Below are positions 17,501 to 26,615 of a stretch of DNA of 64,000 nt, in pieces (position 1 is the first letter of the stretch; each line of letters starts with the position of its first letter). A program made the position numbers and the translations under genes. Origin of the DNA: Anaerocolumna sp. AGMB13025 (lineage in GTDB: Bacteria > Bacillota > Clostridia > Lachnospirales > Lachnospiraceae); NCBI RefSeq assembly GCF_029689925.1, contig NZ_CP121445.1, positions 6,072,501-6,136,500 on the forward strand. Direction: 5' to 3'. The notes beneath the pieces are model-generated. The model did no database searches. It was not told where the DNA came from and saw nothing but the letters and a program-made list of their open reading frames with translations.

Positions 17501-17962
17501 TTAAACATTAGAAAGAATCTTTAAAGTAATAAGTGAAAAAGGTATAAACAAATCGGGCAGCAATGATAAGATATTTCCTCTTGTACGATTTTTATTCTTG
17601 GTTAAATCTGTAATTCTAACACAGGTTGCTCCAATACAAGTAGTTAAAGCAATAATTATGCTACAATCAATAAATTGTGATTTTTGCCATAAACTCATAA
17701 TAGCAATTAACCCCATACCAAGCTCAGCAAAACCCAATTCTTTCTGAAAATAATTAGATTGCCAACCTATATATTCCGCAACTCTTTCAGAAGCCAATAC
17801 ATGACCTATAAAACATATTATACCTAAGGCTCCTATTCCAATAACAATCTCCCATAAAAGCATCCTGCTTGCAAAGGCTGCAACCGTGTTTGACTTTGAA
17901 TAAAATAAGGCATCAATAGTACCTACAATAATACCCAATAAATCATAAAATAAAAATACCAT
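17501..17962 (-). CDS. Four-helix membrane protein, DUF6790-like
   Basis: A 153-residue protein with about four hydrophobic segments. The block FQKELGFAELGMGLIAIMSLW resembles the core of a small family of uncharacterised membrane proteins (I recall it as DUF6790; not verified). It lies 67 nt downstream of the MerR regulator on the same strand, and may be its target. No function is assigned. Confidence 0.6.
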   Translation of the reverse strand: MVFLFYDLLGIIVGTIDALFYSKSNTVAAFASRMLLWEIVIGIGALGIICFIGHVLASERVAEYIGWQSNYFQKELGFAELGMGLIAIMSLWQKSQFIDCSIIIALTTCIGATCVRITDLTKNKNRTRGNILSLLPDLFIPFSLITLKILSNV

Positions 17963-18029
17963 CTTAATAACCTCCTCAATTTTTAATAAAATTTTTGTTT
18001 CTTGAGGAGAATTATAATGTCTATACTTA

Positions 18030-18857
18030 CTATAGAGTCAACATATTTTTAACAGGAATTTGAATTTCTGTAATGAAATCATCTGTATTTTTTGTTATGG
18101 AAATATCTATGTAGCAAACTTCAATTGGATTTCCTACTATTAACAAATTATTATTTTTAGCATAATTATATAAAATATCATATGTTTTTGGCTTATTCAT
18201 ATGGTCTCCTAAATGCATTTTCGTTAAAAAATAACCTCTTTCTAGTTGCCTCCATTCAATTTCAGGTGTGCAATTATCCTTAATTTCCATACAAAGTTCA
18301 ATATCACATGCTTCTCCTAAAATTCTATCACTATAATATATAACCATTGGATTTCCTACCGTATAATATTTATAAGCACCAATTAGTTTTTCAAATTCAT
18401 TGAATAATTTAGTGAATCCATTGTTATCTAGTTCTATCTCTTTCCTTAAATAAATCACTTTTTTTTCATATGTTTTTTTTACTGTAATAGAAGTAAAATC
18501 TATATTTTCCCTAAGATTTATATTCTCTATATGTAATTCTAAACTTTTATCTGCATATAAAAGCTCATTCATTTTTTCTTCAATTTCTTTTCTTTTTTCT
18601 TCTAAAAGTAACTTTATTTTAACCATATCATTTCTTAGTAAAAATAATTTTATTTCATCCAGGGATAACCCTAATGTTCTCATCTTTTGGGTTATCTTTA
18701 TAATAGTAATCTGCTCATTATTATAAAATCTATATCCACTCTGTACATCTGTAAATTTAGGCCTTAAAAGTTCTATTTTATCATAATAACGCAATGTTTG
18801 AATCGAAATACCGCATAATTTCGAAAATTCACCTATTGAATACAACTCTTTGCTCAT
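18030..18857 (-). CDS. MerR-family regulator with effector-binding domain
   Basis: A 275-residue regulator: residues 1-70 are the MerR winged helix-turn-helix (YSIGEFSKLCGISIQTLRYYDKIELLRP), 75-120 the dimerisation coiled coil, and the rest a GyrI/BmrR-like ligand-binding domain, the type that senses small organic compounds and activates multidrug genes. I start at ATG 18857, 8 nt after AGGAG, not at 18905. It is cotranscribed with the membrane protein downstream. Lysine- and isoleucine-rich AT-biased codons differ from the neighbouring ribosomal genes, hinting at an accessory origin. Confidence 0.87.
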   Translation of the reverse strand: MSKELYSIGEFSKLCGISIQTLRYYDKIELLRPKFTDVQSGYRFYNNEQITIIKITQKMRTLGLSLDEIKLFLLRNDMVKIKLLLEEKRKEIEEKMNELLYADKSLELHIENINLRENIDFTSITVKKTYEKKVIYLRKEIELDNNGFTKLFNEFEKLIGAYKYYTVGNPMVIYYSDRILGEACDIELCMEIKDNCTPEIEWRQLERGYFLTKMHLGDHMNKPKTYDILYNYAKNNNLLIVGNPIEVCYIDISITKNTDDFITEIQIPVKNMLTL

Positions 18858-19204
18858 ACAAGTCACTCCTAAAAGTTTAATTTTATAATCATTATATAAA
18901 ACCAATATGAATCAAATTTTATTTGCTATCTAATAATCCATTAAAATATTCCGCTGAAAAATACTTAGTTCGTAATTTCCACGTATTAGTTATACTATAA
19001 TCAATTGATTCCTTTTCCAGTCTTGCTATATAAAGATTATATCACTAATTTTGTATGGCACAACTATCATCCTTTGAGTACTTGCTTTTTTATGATAGTA
19101 GTAAGTTCTAATAGATTATAACTTAGTTACTTACTTGTTTCCTACCCGTACTCTTCTATGTAATTTATATCGTTTTATATTTATTAACTATTTTCATTTA
19201 ACGT
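18858..19204. other. AT-rich intergenic stretch
   Basis: No gene is supported between the MerR regulator and the rpsI terminator. The MerR promoter should lie in 18870-18930 (a TATAAT is visible on the minus strand), without a convincing -35 box. Confidence 0.4.
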
Positions 19205-19239
19205 AAAAAAGCCTTGCAAACATATTGTTTGCAAGGCTT
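19205..19239 (-). terminator. Intrinsic terminator of rplM-rpsI
   Basis: GCCTTGCAAACA (19211-19222) pairs with TGTTTGCAAGGC (19226-19237) around a 3-nt loop, extended by two A-T pairs and followed on the minus strand by six T residues; it is 27 nt past the rpsI stop. Confidence 0.93.
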
Positions 19240-19265
19240 CGAATAGCTTTGTATGAAATTTCCAA

Positions 19266-19658
19266 TTATCTCTTTGAGAACTGAGGAGCACGACGTGCAG
19301 CTTTTAAGCCGTACTTCTTTCTTTCCTTCATTCTTGGATCTCTGGTTAAGAAACCAGCTTTCTTTAAGGATGGACGGAAATCCTGATCAGCATGTAATAA
19401 TGCTCTGGAAATTCCGTGTCTGATTGCACCAGCTTGACCAGTGAAACCACCTCCGCGTACATTTACAAGAACGTCATATTTATCAACTGTATCTGTAATA
19501 ACCAATGGTTGACGAACGATTAATTTTAATGTTTCAAGACCGAAATATTCATCCATACTTCTTTTATTTATTGTAACTTTACCAGTACCAGGTACTAAGT
19601 AAACTCTTGCTATACTGCTTTTTCTTCTTCCAGTTCCGTAATATTTTACTTTAGCCAC
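19266..19658 (-). CDS. rpsI: 30S ribosomal protein S9
   Basis: A 130-residue S9: YYGTGRRKSSIARVYL at the N-terminus, GGGFTGQAGAIRHGISRAL in the middle and the tRNA-contacting C-terminal tail KAARRAPQFSKR. It is the second gene of the rplM-rpsI pair, 28 nt after L13, and ends just before a strong terminator. Length is standard. Confidence 0.98.
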   Translation of the reverse strand: MAKVKYYGTGRRKSSIARVYLVPGTGKVTINKRSMDEYFGLETLKLIVRQPLVITDTVDKYDVLVNVRGGGFTGQAGAIRHGISRALLHADQDFRPSLKKAGFLTRDPRMKERKKYGLKAARRAPQFSKR

Positions 19659-19686
19659 TTTAATTTCCTCCTTTCAACCTCTTTGA

Positions 19687-20121
19687 TTAATATTTAATCT
19701 CTAATACTTCTGGTTTCTGAGCTGCATTCTCATGTTCAGGACCAGCGTATACGTGTAATTTTGTGATCATCTGTCTTCCTAAAGGTCCTTTGGGAAGCAT
19801 TCCTTTAACAGCAATACTAATAGCTTCGGTTGGTTTCTTAGCCATTAATTCTCTTAAAGTTGTTTCTCTCATTCCACCTACATAATCAGAGTGGTTGTAG
19901 TAAATTTTCTGATCTAATTTTTTACCTGTTACTTTTATTTTATCAGCATTTACGATGATTACATAATCACCAGTATCAATGTGTGGTGTGTAAGTTGGTT
20001 TGTTTTTTCCTCTTAAAATCTTAGCGATTTCGGATGAAAGACGTCCTAAAGTATGACCTGTAGCATCTATAACATACCATTTTCTTTCTATCGTTGCTGG
20101 ACTAGCCATAAAGCTTTTCAT
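19687..20121 (-). CDS. rplM: 50S ribosomal protein L13
   Basis: A 144-residue L13 with W-Y-V-I-D-A-T-G-H-T-L-G-R-L-S, the HSDYVGGMRETT motif (HxxY type) and the GMLPKGPLGRQM loop. The ATG at 20121 has GGAGGGTAACC before it. It heads the rplM-rpsI operon, which has its own promoter (20229-20257) and a short leader hairpin that may be bound by L13. Confidence 0.98.
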   Translation of the reverse strand: MKSFMASPATIERKWYVIDATGHTLGRLSSEIAKILRGKNKPTYTPHIDTGDYVIIVNADKIKVTGKKLDQKIYYNHSDYVGGMRETTLRELMAKKPTEAISIAVKGMLPKGPLGRQMITKLHVYAGPEHENAAQKPEVLEIKY

Positions 20122-20181
20122 TGGTTACCCTCCTTAGATTAATTTTAATCTCATTTCAATTATTTCATAGTTATATGTTAA

Positions 20182-20210
20182 AATACTTTACCGGGGCTTG
20201 GCTAAGTATT
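20182..20210 (-). promoter_or_regulatory. Leader hairpin of rplM (L13-leader-like)
   Basis: In the roughly 100-nt leader between the promoter and rplM, AATACTT (20204-20210 read on minus) pairs with AAGTATT (20182-20188) around a GC-rich loop AGCCAAGCCCCGGTA. Firmicutes are known to carry an L13 leader at this gene; match to that family is inferred from place and shape only. Confidence 0.5.
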
Positions 20211-20228
20211 CTCACGTCACATCTCCAT

Positions 20229-20257
20229 ATTATAATACATTCCGCCTGGCGTGTCAA
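20229..20257 (-). promoter_or_regulatory. Consensus sigma-A promoter of rplM-rpsI
   Basis: On the minus strand TTGACA (20257-20252), a 17-bp spacer and TATAAT (20234-20229): a perfect consensus promoter about 110 bp before rplM. Confidence 0.92.
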
Positions 20258-20833
20258 TAGATTTTATGCGGTTTTGTGCTGTTTTTCCAATATTTTATAT
20301 TGAGCATTTGATCGGTTACTATTTGATTACTTTTTTCTTAGTATACTAGGCTTAACTAATTTTATAATCACTATGCTGCAACTGCTAGCACTACTATTTC
20401 TAATACAATTATTACCATTCCTTTTATTATCAATTCATCTATTGCTATTAGGTTTATTGCTGCTTCATTCCTTCTAAAATAACCAGCATTTAAATTATGC
20501 TTTATTTAATCACATTTCATTCTATCAACTACAAAACAGAAATGTATTAATTCAGATATTCATTATTAAAGAGGTTACTTAGATTGATTCTATTGATTCT
20601 TCATATCCCACAATATTAATTAATATTATATATCCTTAGCATAATATAATATTTTTCACAACAATATTTTTTTTCATAATTCATAATTGATTTTTTCATA
20701 AAAATATTTTTTCATGATATAATCATATTTTTATCTCAACAATACTAAGCTTGTATGCTTTTCATATTAGTCCAACCAAACATGCCGCATATACATATTG
20801 ATTCGTTTATATTAGTGATTTCCATTCATTTTA
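20258..20833. other. AT-rich intergenic stretch downstream of truA
   Basis: No gene, RNA or clear terminator is seen between the truA stop and the rplM promoter. The sequence is very AT-rich, with several TAATATT/AATATTA blocks at 20610-20720. Confidence 0.5.
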
Positions 20834-21577
20834 CTATAAGTCCGGGTAATCTATCTTTATAAGGGTCAAACCCTGTGCCGGTGCTTTGGGACCAGCTGCC
20901 AGTCGGTCTTTTTTCTCCAGAATCTCTTTAACATGGACCGGAGGATATACACCGAGACCTACTTTTAATAAAGTACCTACGATAATACGAACCATATTGT
21001 ATAAAAAGCCATTACCAGATATGGTAATGGATATGCTGTCCCCGTCTCTTTCCACCTTTAGATCATAAATTATCCTGACTGTATCCGTAACCTGCGTTCT
21101 GGTAGAACAGAAACTTTTAAAATCATGTTCCCCAATTAAATGCTTCGTCGCCTCTGCCATTAAATCTGTATTCAATGGATAGTATACAAAGTGATTATAC
21201 AGCCTTAGGGTGGGCAGTGGGAACCTGCTGTTTAATATACGATACTGATAGGTCTTTGTACTGTTACAGAATCTGGGATGAAAATCTGACGGGACTTCCC
21301 TCGACATTTGAATCACGATATCCTGGGGCAGCCTTTGATTTAATGCAAAAGAAATCTTCTCTCCCGGAATACGGGTTTCTGTGTCAAATACAGCTACATT
21401 ACCCAGTGCATGTACCCCTGAGTCCGTTCTGCTTGCACCGATTACCTCTATAGGCTCTTTTAAGAGCTCACTTAAATGCCGGTTCACTACTTCTTCAACA
21501 GTGATTCCATTGGGCTGCACCTGCCAGCCGCAATAACCGGTTCCATCATATGCGACTATTAACATAATTCTCTTCAT
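20834..21577 (-). CDS. truA: tRNA pseudouridine(38-40) synthase TruA
   Basis: A 247-residue TruA that converts U38-40 of tRNA anticodon arms to pseudouridine. The catalytic aspartate is in GASRTDSGVHALGNV; further blocks are YDGTGYCGWQ, KTYQYRI, GEHDFKSFC and FLYNMVRIIVGTLL. ATG 21577 follows CGGAG by 6 nt and is preferred over an upstream ATG at 21595. It follows the Ecf transporter genes as in other Firmicutes, but a terminator hairpin (21633-21655) and a 36-bp repeat array separate it from ecfT. A TATAAT at 21603-21608 on the minus strand may mark its own promoter. Confidence 0.95.
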   Translation of the reverse strand: MKRIMLIVAYDGTGYCGWQVQPNGITVEEVVNRHLSELLKEPIEVIGASRTDSGVHALGNVAVFDTETRIPGEKISFALNQRLPQDIVIQMSREVPSDFHPRFCNSTKTYQYRILNSRFPLPTLRLYNHFVYYPLNTDLMAEATKHLIGEHDFKSFCSTRTQVTDTVRIIYDLKVERDGDSISITISGNGFLYNMVRIIVGTLLKVGLGVYPPVHVKEILEKKDRLAAGPKAPAQGLTLIKIDYPDL

Positions 21578-21632
21578 AATATACTCCGATACCATTTTGG
21601 TAATTATACTGCGTTTATATAAACTGTATAAA

Positions 21633-21655
21633 AGGCAATCATTGAGTGATTGCCT
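21633..21655 (-). terminator. Terminator hairpin between ecfT and truA
   Basis: AGGCAATCA (21633-21641) and TGATTGCCT (21647-21655) form a perfect 9-bp stem; on the minus strand TTTTAT follows. It ends the Ecf transcript or attenuates it before truA. Confidence 0.75.
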
Positions 21656-21816
21656 GTCATATTTTTATAGTATAGTTCAATACTTTAACATCTACTTAAC
21701 TGATTCAGTCCATGGTTATAACGAATATTGAATTAACCGATCTTACTTCTAGATTTTCCTTTTCGATTTTTAACATAACTATATATATCTTCTTAGTTTC
21801 TTGTTTCCTACTAAAT

Positions 21817-21980
21817 TTACATATAGTATTGATTTCTTGTTAGCTACTTTATTTACATACAGTATTGATTTATCGTTTGCCACTTCATTTACATACAGTA
21901 TTGATTTATCGTTTGCCACTTCATTTACATACAGTATTGATTTATCGTTTGCTACTTTTTTTACATACAGTATTGATTTG
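21817..21980. repeat. 36-bp tandem repeat array
   Basis: Four full units and a 20-bp partial one begin at 21817, 21853, 21889, 21925 and 21961. Units two to four differ at only two or three bases; the core is TTACATACAGTATTGATTTA. The array sits in the ecfT 3' untranslated region, between its stop and the terminator at 21633-21655. Units are contiguous, with no spacers. Confidence 0.93.
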
Positions 21981-22004
21981 TTTTTCTTTCCTTATTATAT
22001 TACT

Positions 22005-22808
22005 TTACTTAACGAATACATTCAGCACAACAATGGCTGCAACATACAAAACCAGTACAAGATATGCCATAATATCCCGGGAAGCATATTTAAGCGGCTT
22101 CATCTTGGTACGTCCTTCACCTCCGCGGTAACACCGGGCTTCCATGGCCATAGCTAAGTCATTGGCGCGGCGGAAGGCGGAGACAAATAAGGGAACTAAA
22201 AGGGGAATCAGGCTTTTAGCTCTTTTCATTAATCCTCCGGTTTCAAAGTCGGCTCCTCTTGCCATCTGGGCTTTCATGATTTTGTCCGTTTCCTCCATCA
22301 ATATCGGTATAAACCGGAGGGCTATGGACATCATCATGGATATTTCATGTACCGGCACTTTGATTTTATTGAGGGGACGCATTACACTCTCTAAACCATC
22401 GGTCAAATGGTTTGGTGTTGTAGTAAATGTCATAAGGGAAGAACCTAATATTAAGAATATAAGGCGGATACCCATTAAAACGCAGGACCGAATACCTTCC
22501 ATTGTTATTTTCAAAATACCCCAGTGGAATACCACTTTACCCGGAGTTAAAAATAAATTAAAGACAACGGTAAATAGTAAGAGCATAATAATCGGCCTTA
22601 ATCCCCGAACGATGAATTTAACGGGTACTTTTGATACTTGTATGATGCAAGCCAGAAAAAGAGCTGCAAGTAAATATCCGAAGTTATTCCGGAATGTAAA
22701 CAATGATACAATATACAGGATTGTGCCAATTAGTTTCACTCTGGGATCCAATCTGTGGAGAATGGAATCTGCCGGATAGTATTGTCCTATGGTAATGTCT
22801 CTGATCAT
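22005..22808 (-). CDS. ecfT: ECF transporter transmembrane (T) component
   Basis: A 267-residue energy-coupling-factor T protein with about five helices. The two cytoplasmic coupling motifs that dock on the ATPases are present: MARGADFE (A-R-G) and MEARCYRGGEGR (A-R-C). With EcfA1 and EcfA2 it makes the shared module that drives many vitamin-binding S components encoded elsewhere. It lies 18 nt after ecfA2. Confidence 0.95.
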   Translation of the reverse strand: MIRDITIGQYYPADSILHRLDPRVKLIGTILYIVSLFTFRNNFGYLLAALFLACIIQVSKVPVKFIVRGLRPIIMLLLFTVVFNLFLTPGKVVFHWGILKITMEGIRSCVLMGIRLIFLILGSSLMTFTTTPNHLTDGLESVMRPLNKIKVPVHEISMMMSIALRFIPILMEETDKIMKAQMARGADFETGGLMKRAKSLIPLLVPLFVSAFRRANDLAMAMEARCYRGGEGRTKMKPLKYASRDIMAYLVLVLYVAAIVVLNVFVK

Positions 22809-22826
22809 TTTTATCTTCCTTCTTTA

Positions 22827-23681
22827 TTAAAGCTTATGTTTTAAGGCCTTCAGGATCTCTTCTTTGGCTTCTTCCACCGTAGTAGCGGAAGTATTTACAG
22901 AAAATCCTCTTACTTTTAGTTCATTCATAACATAAGTAACCTGGGGTGCGGCAAGACCCATGTCCTCTAATTCTTTATAATGTTTGAACACATTGTGGGG
23001 AGTATCGTTAAAAACAACTGCACCTTTATTCATTACAACCAGCCGGTTAGCGTACTTTGCCACATCCTCCATGCTATGGGATACTAAGATTATGGTAATG
23101 TTGCTTTCCCTGTGGAGCTTTGCAATCTGATCTAATATCTCATCTCTACCTTTGGGATCTAGTCCTGCTGTGGGTTCGTCCAAGATCAACAGTTCCGGTT
23201 TCATTGCCAATACACCTGCTATGGCAACTCTTCTTTTCTGCCCGCCGGATAATTCAAAAGGAGAGGCATCCAGAATATCATCTCCTAGTCCTACCATTTT
23301 AATGGCATCATAAGTCCTTAAGTCAATTTCTAATTGTTCGAGACCCAAATTCTTTGGTCCAAAACTCACATCTTTATAAACGGTGGTCTCAAATAATTGG
23401 TGTTCGGGATATTGAAATACCAGTCCGACTTTACTGCGCAGGCTTTTCATGTCATAATTTTTTTCATAAATATCCTGTCCTTTAAAATAGATGGTTCCGC
23501 TGGTTGCTTTCATCAGTCCGTTTAAATGCTGTGTTAACGTGGATTTTCCAGAACCGGTGTGCCCGATTAACCCAATAAAATCTCCTTCGTCAATTACCAG
23601 GTTAACATCTTTTAACGCCTGTTTTTCATAAGCATTGCCCGGGCTATATATATAATTTAATTTGTCGATAACCATTAACAT
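22827..23681 (-). CDS. ecfA2: ECF transporter ATPase EcfA2
   Basis: A 284-residue ABC ATPase with Walker A GHTGSGKST, Q-loop VFQYPEHQLFETTV, signature LSGGQKRRVAIAGVLA and Walker B LLILDEPTAGLDP, typical of the EcfA2 subunit. ATG 23681 follows GGGAGG by 5 nt. It forms the EcfA1-A2 heterodimer that powers vitamin or metal uptake. Confidence 0.94.
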   Translation of the reverse strand: MLMVIDKLNYIYSPGNAYEKQALKDVNLVIDEGDFIGLIGHTGSGKSTLTQHLNGLMKATSGTIYFKGQDIYEKNYDMKSLRSKVGLVFQYPEHQLFETTVYKDVSFGPKNLGLEQLEIDLRTYDAIKMVGLGDDILDASPFELSGGQKRRVAIAGVLAMKPELLILDEPTAGLDPKGRDEILDQIAKLHRESNITIILVSHSMEDVAKYANRLVVMNKGAVVFNDTPHNVFKHYKELEDMGLAAPQVTYVMNELKVRGFSVNTSATTVEEAKEEILKALKHKL

Positions 23682-23726
23682 AATAACCTCCCTGCAGCAT
23701 GTTACGTTACTGCACTTTTTTCATCT

Positions 23727-24578
23727 CTAAGCAATGTTGCTTATTGCTTCTACCAGTTCAGAGACAGTAAGTATCCCTTTGGGAATCTTCAGTCCATTTT
23801 TTCTTAGTTCAAAAGCTAATTCCGTTACTTGGGGTACTGCCAAACGGTATTGCTTTAATTCTTCTACTCTGGAAAAGATTTCTCTGGGAGTTCCCTGCAT
23901 TACGACTTTTCCCTGATCCATTACAATGACGTTATCTGCATGAATAACCTCTTCCATATAATGAGTGATTAATAATACCGTTACTTTCTCACGTTTATTC
24001 AGTTCCATAACAGTCTGAATAACTTCCTTGCGTCCAATGGGATCTAGCATGGCAGTGGGTTCATCCAAAACGATGCATTCCGGTTTCATTGCCATGATTC
24101 CTGCTATGGCAACTCTTTGTTTTTGTCCGCCGGATAGTTTATTCGGTGAATGTGTACGGTACTCAAGCATGCCTACTGCACGTAAACTTTCTTCTACCCG
24201 TTTCCAGATCTCTTCCGTGGGTACACCCAGGTTTTCAGCACCAAAACCAACATCCTCTTCCACTACTGTAGCGATGATCTGGTTGTCCGGATTTTGAAAT
24301 ACCATACCGGCAGTCTGACGTATATCCCATATCTTATCTTCGTTTTTCGTATCCATTCCGTTTACCCAGACGGTTCCTTCTGTTGGGGTAAGTATGGCAT
24401 TGATATGTTTCGCCATAGTGGATTTCCCTGATCCATTATGGCCTAAGATAGCCACAAATTCGCCTTTTTTAACTTCTATATCTACGTTATCTATGGCGCG
24501 GTTTATCGACTCCACATTACCGTCTTCATCCCGTCTTATATATTCAAAAATTAAATTTTTAGCATTTATCATTCCCAT
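23727..24578 (-). CDS. ecfA1: ECF transporter ATPase EcfA1
   Basis: A 283-residue ABC ATPase: Walker A GHNGSGKST, Q-loop VFQNPDNQIIATVVEEDVGFG (EcfA1 type), signature LSGGQKQRVAIAGIMA, Walker B CIVLDEPTAMLDP. It is the first gene of ecfA1-ecfA2-ecfT, 45 nt before ecfA2, with AAGG 8 nt before ATG 24578. In most Firmicutes it follows rplQ directly; here a 2-kb block holding lepB on the other strand intervenes and the operon has its own promoter. Confidence 0.94.
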   Translation of the reverse strand: MGMINAKNLIFEYIRRDEDGNVESINRAIDNVDIEVKKGEFVAILGHNGSGKSTMAKHINAILTPTEGTVWVNGMDTKNEDKIWDIRQTAGMVFQNPDNQIIATVVEEDVGFGAENLGVPTEEIWKRVEESLRAVGMLEYRTHSPNKLSGGQKQRVAIAGIMAMKPECIVLDEPTAMLDPIGRKEVIQTVMELNKREKVTVLLITHYMEEVIHADNVIVMDQGKVVMQGTPREIFSRVEELKQYRLAVPQVTELAFELRKNGLKIPKGILTVSELVEAISNIA

Positions 24579-24683
24579 GATTATGACCTTCTTTATTGTT
24601 TGGTTTTTACTATTTCAGCCATTAAACTACTTTTACTTATAAATTGCAATTTTTACTTATAAATTACTACTTTAGCTTTCTAC

Positions 24684-24712
24684 ATTGTAAAGTATAATAT
24701 AAATATTTGCAA
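24684..24712 (-). promoter_or_regulatory. Sigma-A promoter of the ecfA1-ecfA2-ecfT operon
   Basis: On the minus strand TTGCAA (24712-24707), 17 bp, TACAAT (24689-24684), about 105 bp before ecfA1. Confidence 0.75.
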
Positions 24713-25638
24713 CGTATTTTTATGATTTATAACACTGATTCTGTCCAATTATTATCGTTTATCTCCTGCCTAAAACATCTATAATAATGGCATAATACGT
24801 CAGGGATTCGAACAAAACACGTAAACTGTGTTTTATCACTACAAACCTCTTATTTCTGTAATAATGCATTCAAAAAATACATGGCTTAATTAGGTTCTAA
24901 GACTTTTATCCTTCGCTTCTTTGACTATTTTCCAGGGTATTATAATATTAGAGTATAGGAATATTATGTCGAAAGTTCTTTTGTTGAATAATGTTATATT
25001 GCATTGTGTTTGACATTTATTAAATAGCCAGTTTGAATATATACGTGACATTTGTTGAATAGCCAGTTTGAATATATACTTGACACTTATTGTATAACCA
25101 GTTTGAATATATACTTGACATTTATTGAATAGCCAGTTTGAATATATACTTGACACTTATTAAATAGCCAATTTGAGTATATGCTTGACACTTATTGAAT
25201 AACCAGTTTCAATATATGCTTGATATTTATTAAATGGCTAGTTTCAATGTAATTTGTTTACACACCTTTTGAAATTTGTAATGAATTTTTAAGATTTTTG
25301 GATTTGACTTTTCTTAAATATAGTAATATAGTAACTTTAGGTATTATAATCCATCTTTATTAACTATTAATATACTTAATATAATAATCAGATTTGCATT
25401 GGGCTCTGGAAATAAACTGTTTTTATTGGATTTTTCCCTATCGCTATTACATATTTTTTTATATGATTATAGTTTAATGATGCTCGGCTTAAGTTATTAA
25501 TATAATTACACTTCGTTATTGGCACATTCTTGATATTGATACACTTTTTATTTTAGTATATTTTTATTATTAATATACTTAGATTTTAGTATGCTTTTGA
25601 TATATATTCTTACAAACGTAGAAAGGATAAGTAATAAT
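24713..25638. other. Long divergent intergenic region between ecfA1 and lepB
   Basis: About 0.9 kb of very AT-rich sequence without a supported gene. It holds the 35-bp array (25011-25255); the remainder (24713-25010, 25256-25638) shows only low-complexity TATTAATATACTTA-like stretches, which may include the lepB promoter. Confidence 0.5.
25011..25255. repeat. 35-bp tandem repeat array
   Basis: Seven contiguous units start at 25011, 25046, 25081, 25116, 25151, 25186 and 25221. Typical parts are TGACATTTATTGAATAGCC and AGTTTGAATATATACT; the last three diverge. A 35-bp period shifts the reading frame each unit, so it is non-coding. It is unrelated in sequence to the 36-bp array 3 kb away. Confidence 0.93.
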
Positions 25639-26160
25639 ATGAGTGATAAGAAAAAAGAAATTCTGGATTGGGTCAAGGTTATACTGGCAGCAGTCGCAAT
25701 CTCGTTTATTTTAAATAACTTCGTGATTGTTAATGCACAGGTTCCTACCGGTTCCATGGAGAACACAGTTATGACGAAGGACCGGGTTTTTGCTAATCGG
25801 CTTTCTTATTTGTTTAATGATCCACAACGAGGCGATATTGTCGTGTTCCCATTTCCAGATGATGAAAGTGTCAACTATCTAAAGCGTATAATTGGTCTTC
25901 CCGGTGATACGGTTGAAATCAAAGATGGCAAAGTATACATAAATAATAGTAAAGAACCTTTAAAAGAGGATTATCTCAAAGAAAAACCTACCGGTTCTTA
26001 TGGTCCTTACAAAGTTCCGGCGGATTCCTATTTTATGATGGGTGATAATCGAAATATCTCTTTAGACTCAAGATTTTGGAATCATCCTTTTGTTAAAAAG
26101 GAAAAAATATTAGGTAAGGTGGTTTTACGCTATTATCCTTCGATTAAGGTATTAAAGTAA
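25639..26160 (+). CDS. lepB: Type I signal peptidase
   Basis: A 173-residue membrane-bound signal peptidase (SipS type). One N-terminal anchor helix (about 11-33) is followed by the catalytic serine in VPTGSMENT (S39) and the general-base lysine in YLKRIIGLPGD (K82); the box MMGDNRNISLDSRFW is also present. ATG 25639 follows AAGGA; an upstream in-frame ATG at 25591 lacks a ribosome site. It cleaves signal peptides outside the membrane. It is the only plus-strand gene in the 24-kb ribosomal block. Confidence 0.93.
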   Translation: MSDKKKEILDWVKVILAAVAISFILNNFVIVNAQVPTGSMENTVMTKDRVFANRLSYLFNDPQRGDIVVFPFPDDESVNYLKRIIGLPGDTVEIKDGKVYINNSKEPLKEDYLKEKPTGSYGPYKVPADSYFMMGDNRNISLDSRFWNHPFVKKEKILGKVVLRYYPSIKVLK

Positions 26161-26230
26161 AACTTCTTATATTGCCATACATAATGCTGGAATAATCTTA
26201 CGGTCTAATTAAATACTGATTTTACAGAAA

Positions 26231-26275
26231 CTTGGAATAGTTATTTTCTATATTCCAAGTTTTATTTTTTCTTTT
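26231..26275 (+). terminator. Intrinsic terminator of lepB
   Basis: CTTGGAATA (26231-26239) pairs with TATTCCAAG (26251-26259), then TTTTATTTTTTCTTTTTT. Confidence 0.88.
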
Positions 26276-26531
26276 TTGATTACAAATGACTTTATGCATA
26301 ATATCCAAATTATTTTTCAATTCATGGTTTACATTAATTTCATACCATAACTTTCTCATAAAACTAACTTACTACTATAAAATTAAAATTATTAGCCAGT
26401 TCATCTTTCCATCTATTGATACTATTTGAACTATGTTCTAGCGAAATGCAGAAAAGGTTACCTGGCAGTATATAGCACTAAAAGTATTTGCTGTAAGGAA
26501 GTTTAATCTTATAAATTATTTTATTTAGTCT

Positions 26532-26570
26532 AAAAGAAGCTGCTTCAATCAACTTGAAACAGCTCCTTTT
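26532..26570 (-). terminator. Intrinsic terminator of the alpha operon
   Basis: On the minus strand GGAGCTGTTTCAA pairs with TTGAAGCAGCTTC with one mismatch, followed by TTTTAG; an A-run on the other side would let it also act rightwards. It lies 46 nt past the rplQ stop. Confidence 0.85.
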
Positions 26571-26615
26571 CATAAACAATTATATGAATAAATAATTACA
26601 ATTACAAAAGTAAAA

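Noticed and set aside
21801..22157. Plus-strand open frame with F-T-Y-S-I-D-L repeats
   Set aside because: The 36-bp repeat keeps any frame open (12 codons per unit); the rest is antisense to ecfT.
22144..22779. Plus-strand frame of 211 codons
   Set aside because: Antisense to ecfT with no ribosome site; shadow frame.
24890..25156. Minus-strand open frame of 88 codons over the 35-bp array
   Set aside because: The period shifts frame every unit and the protein is low-complexity; non-coding repeat.
21817..25255. 36- and 35-bp arrays considered as CRISPR
   Set aside because: Units abut directly with no unique spacers and no cas genes are in the window.
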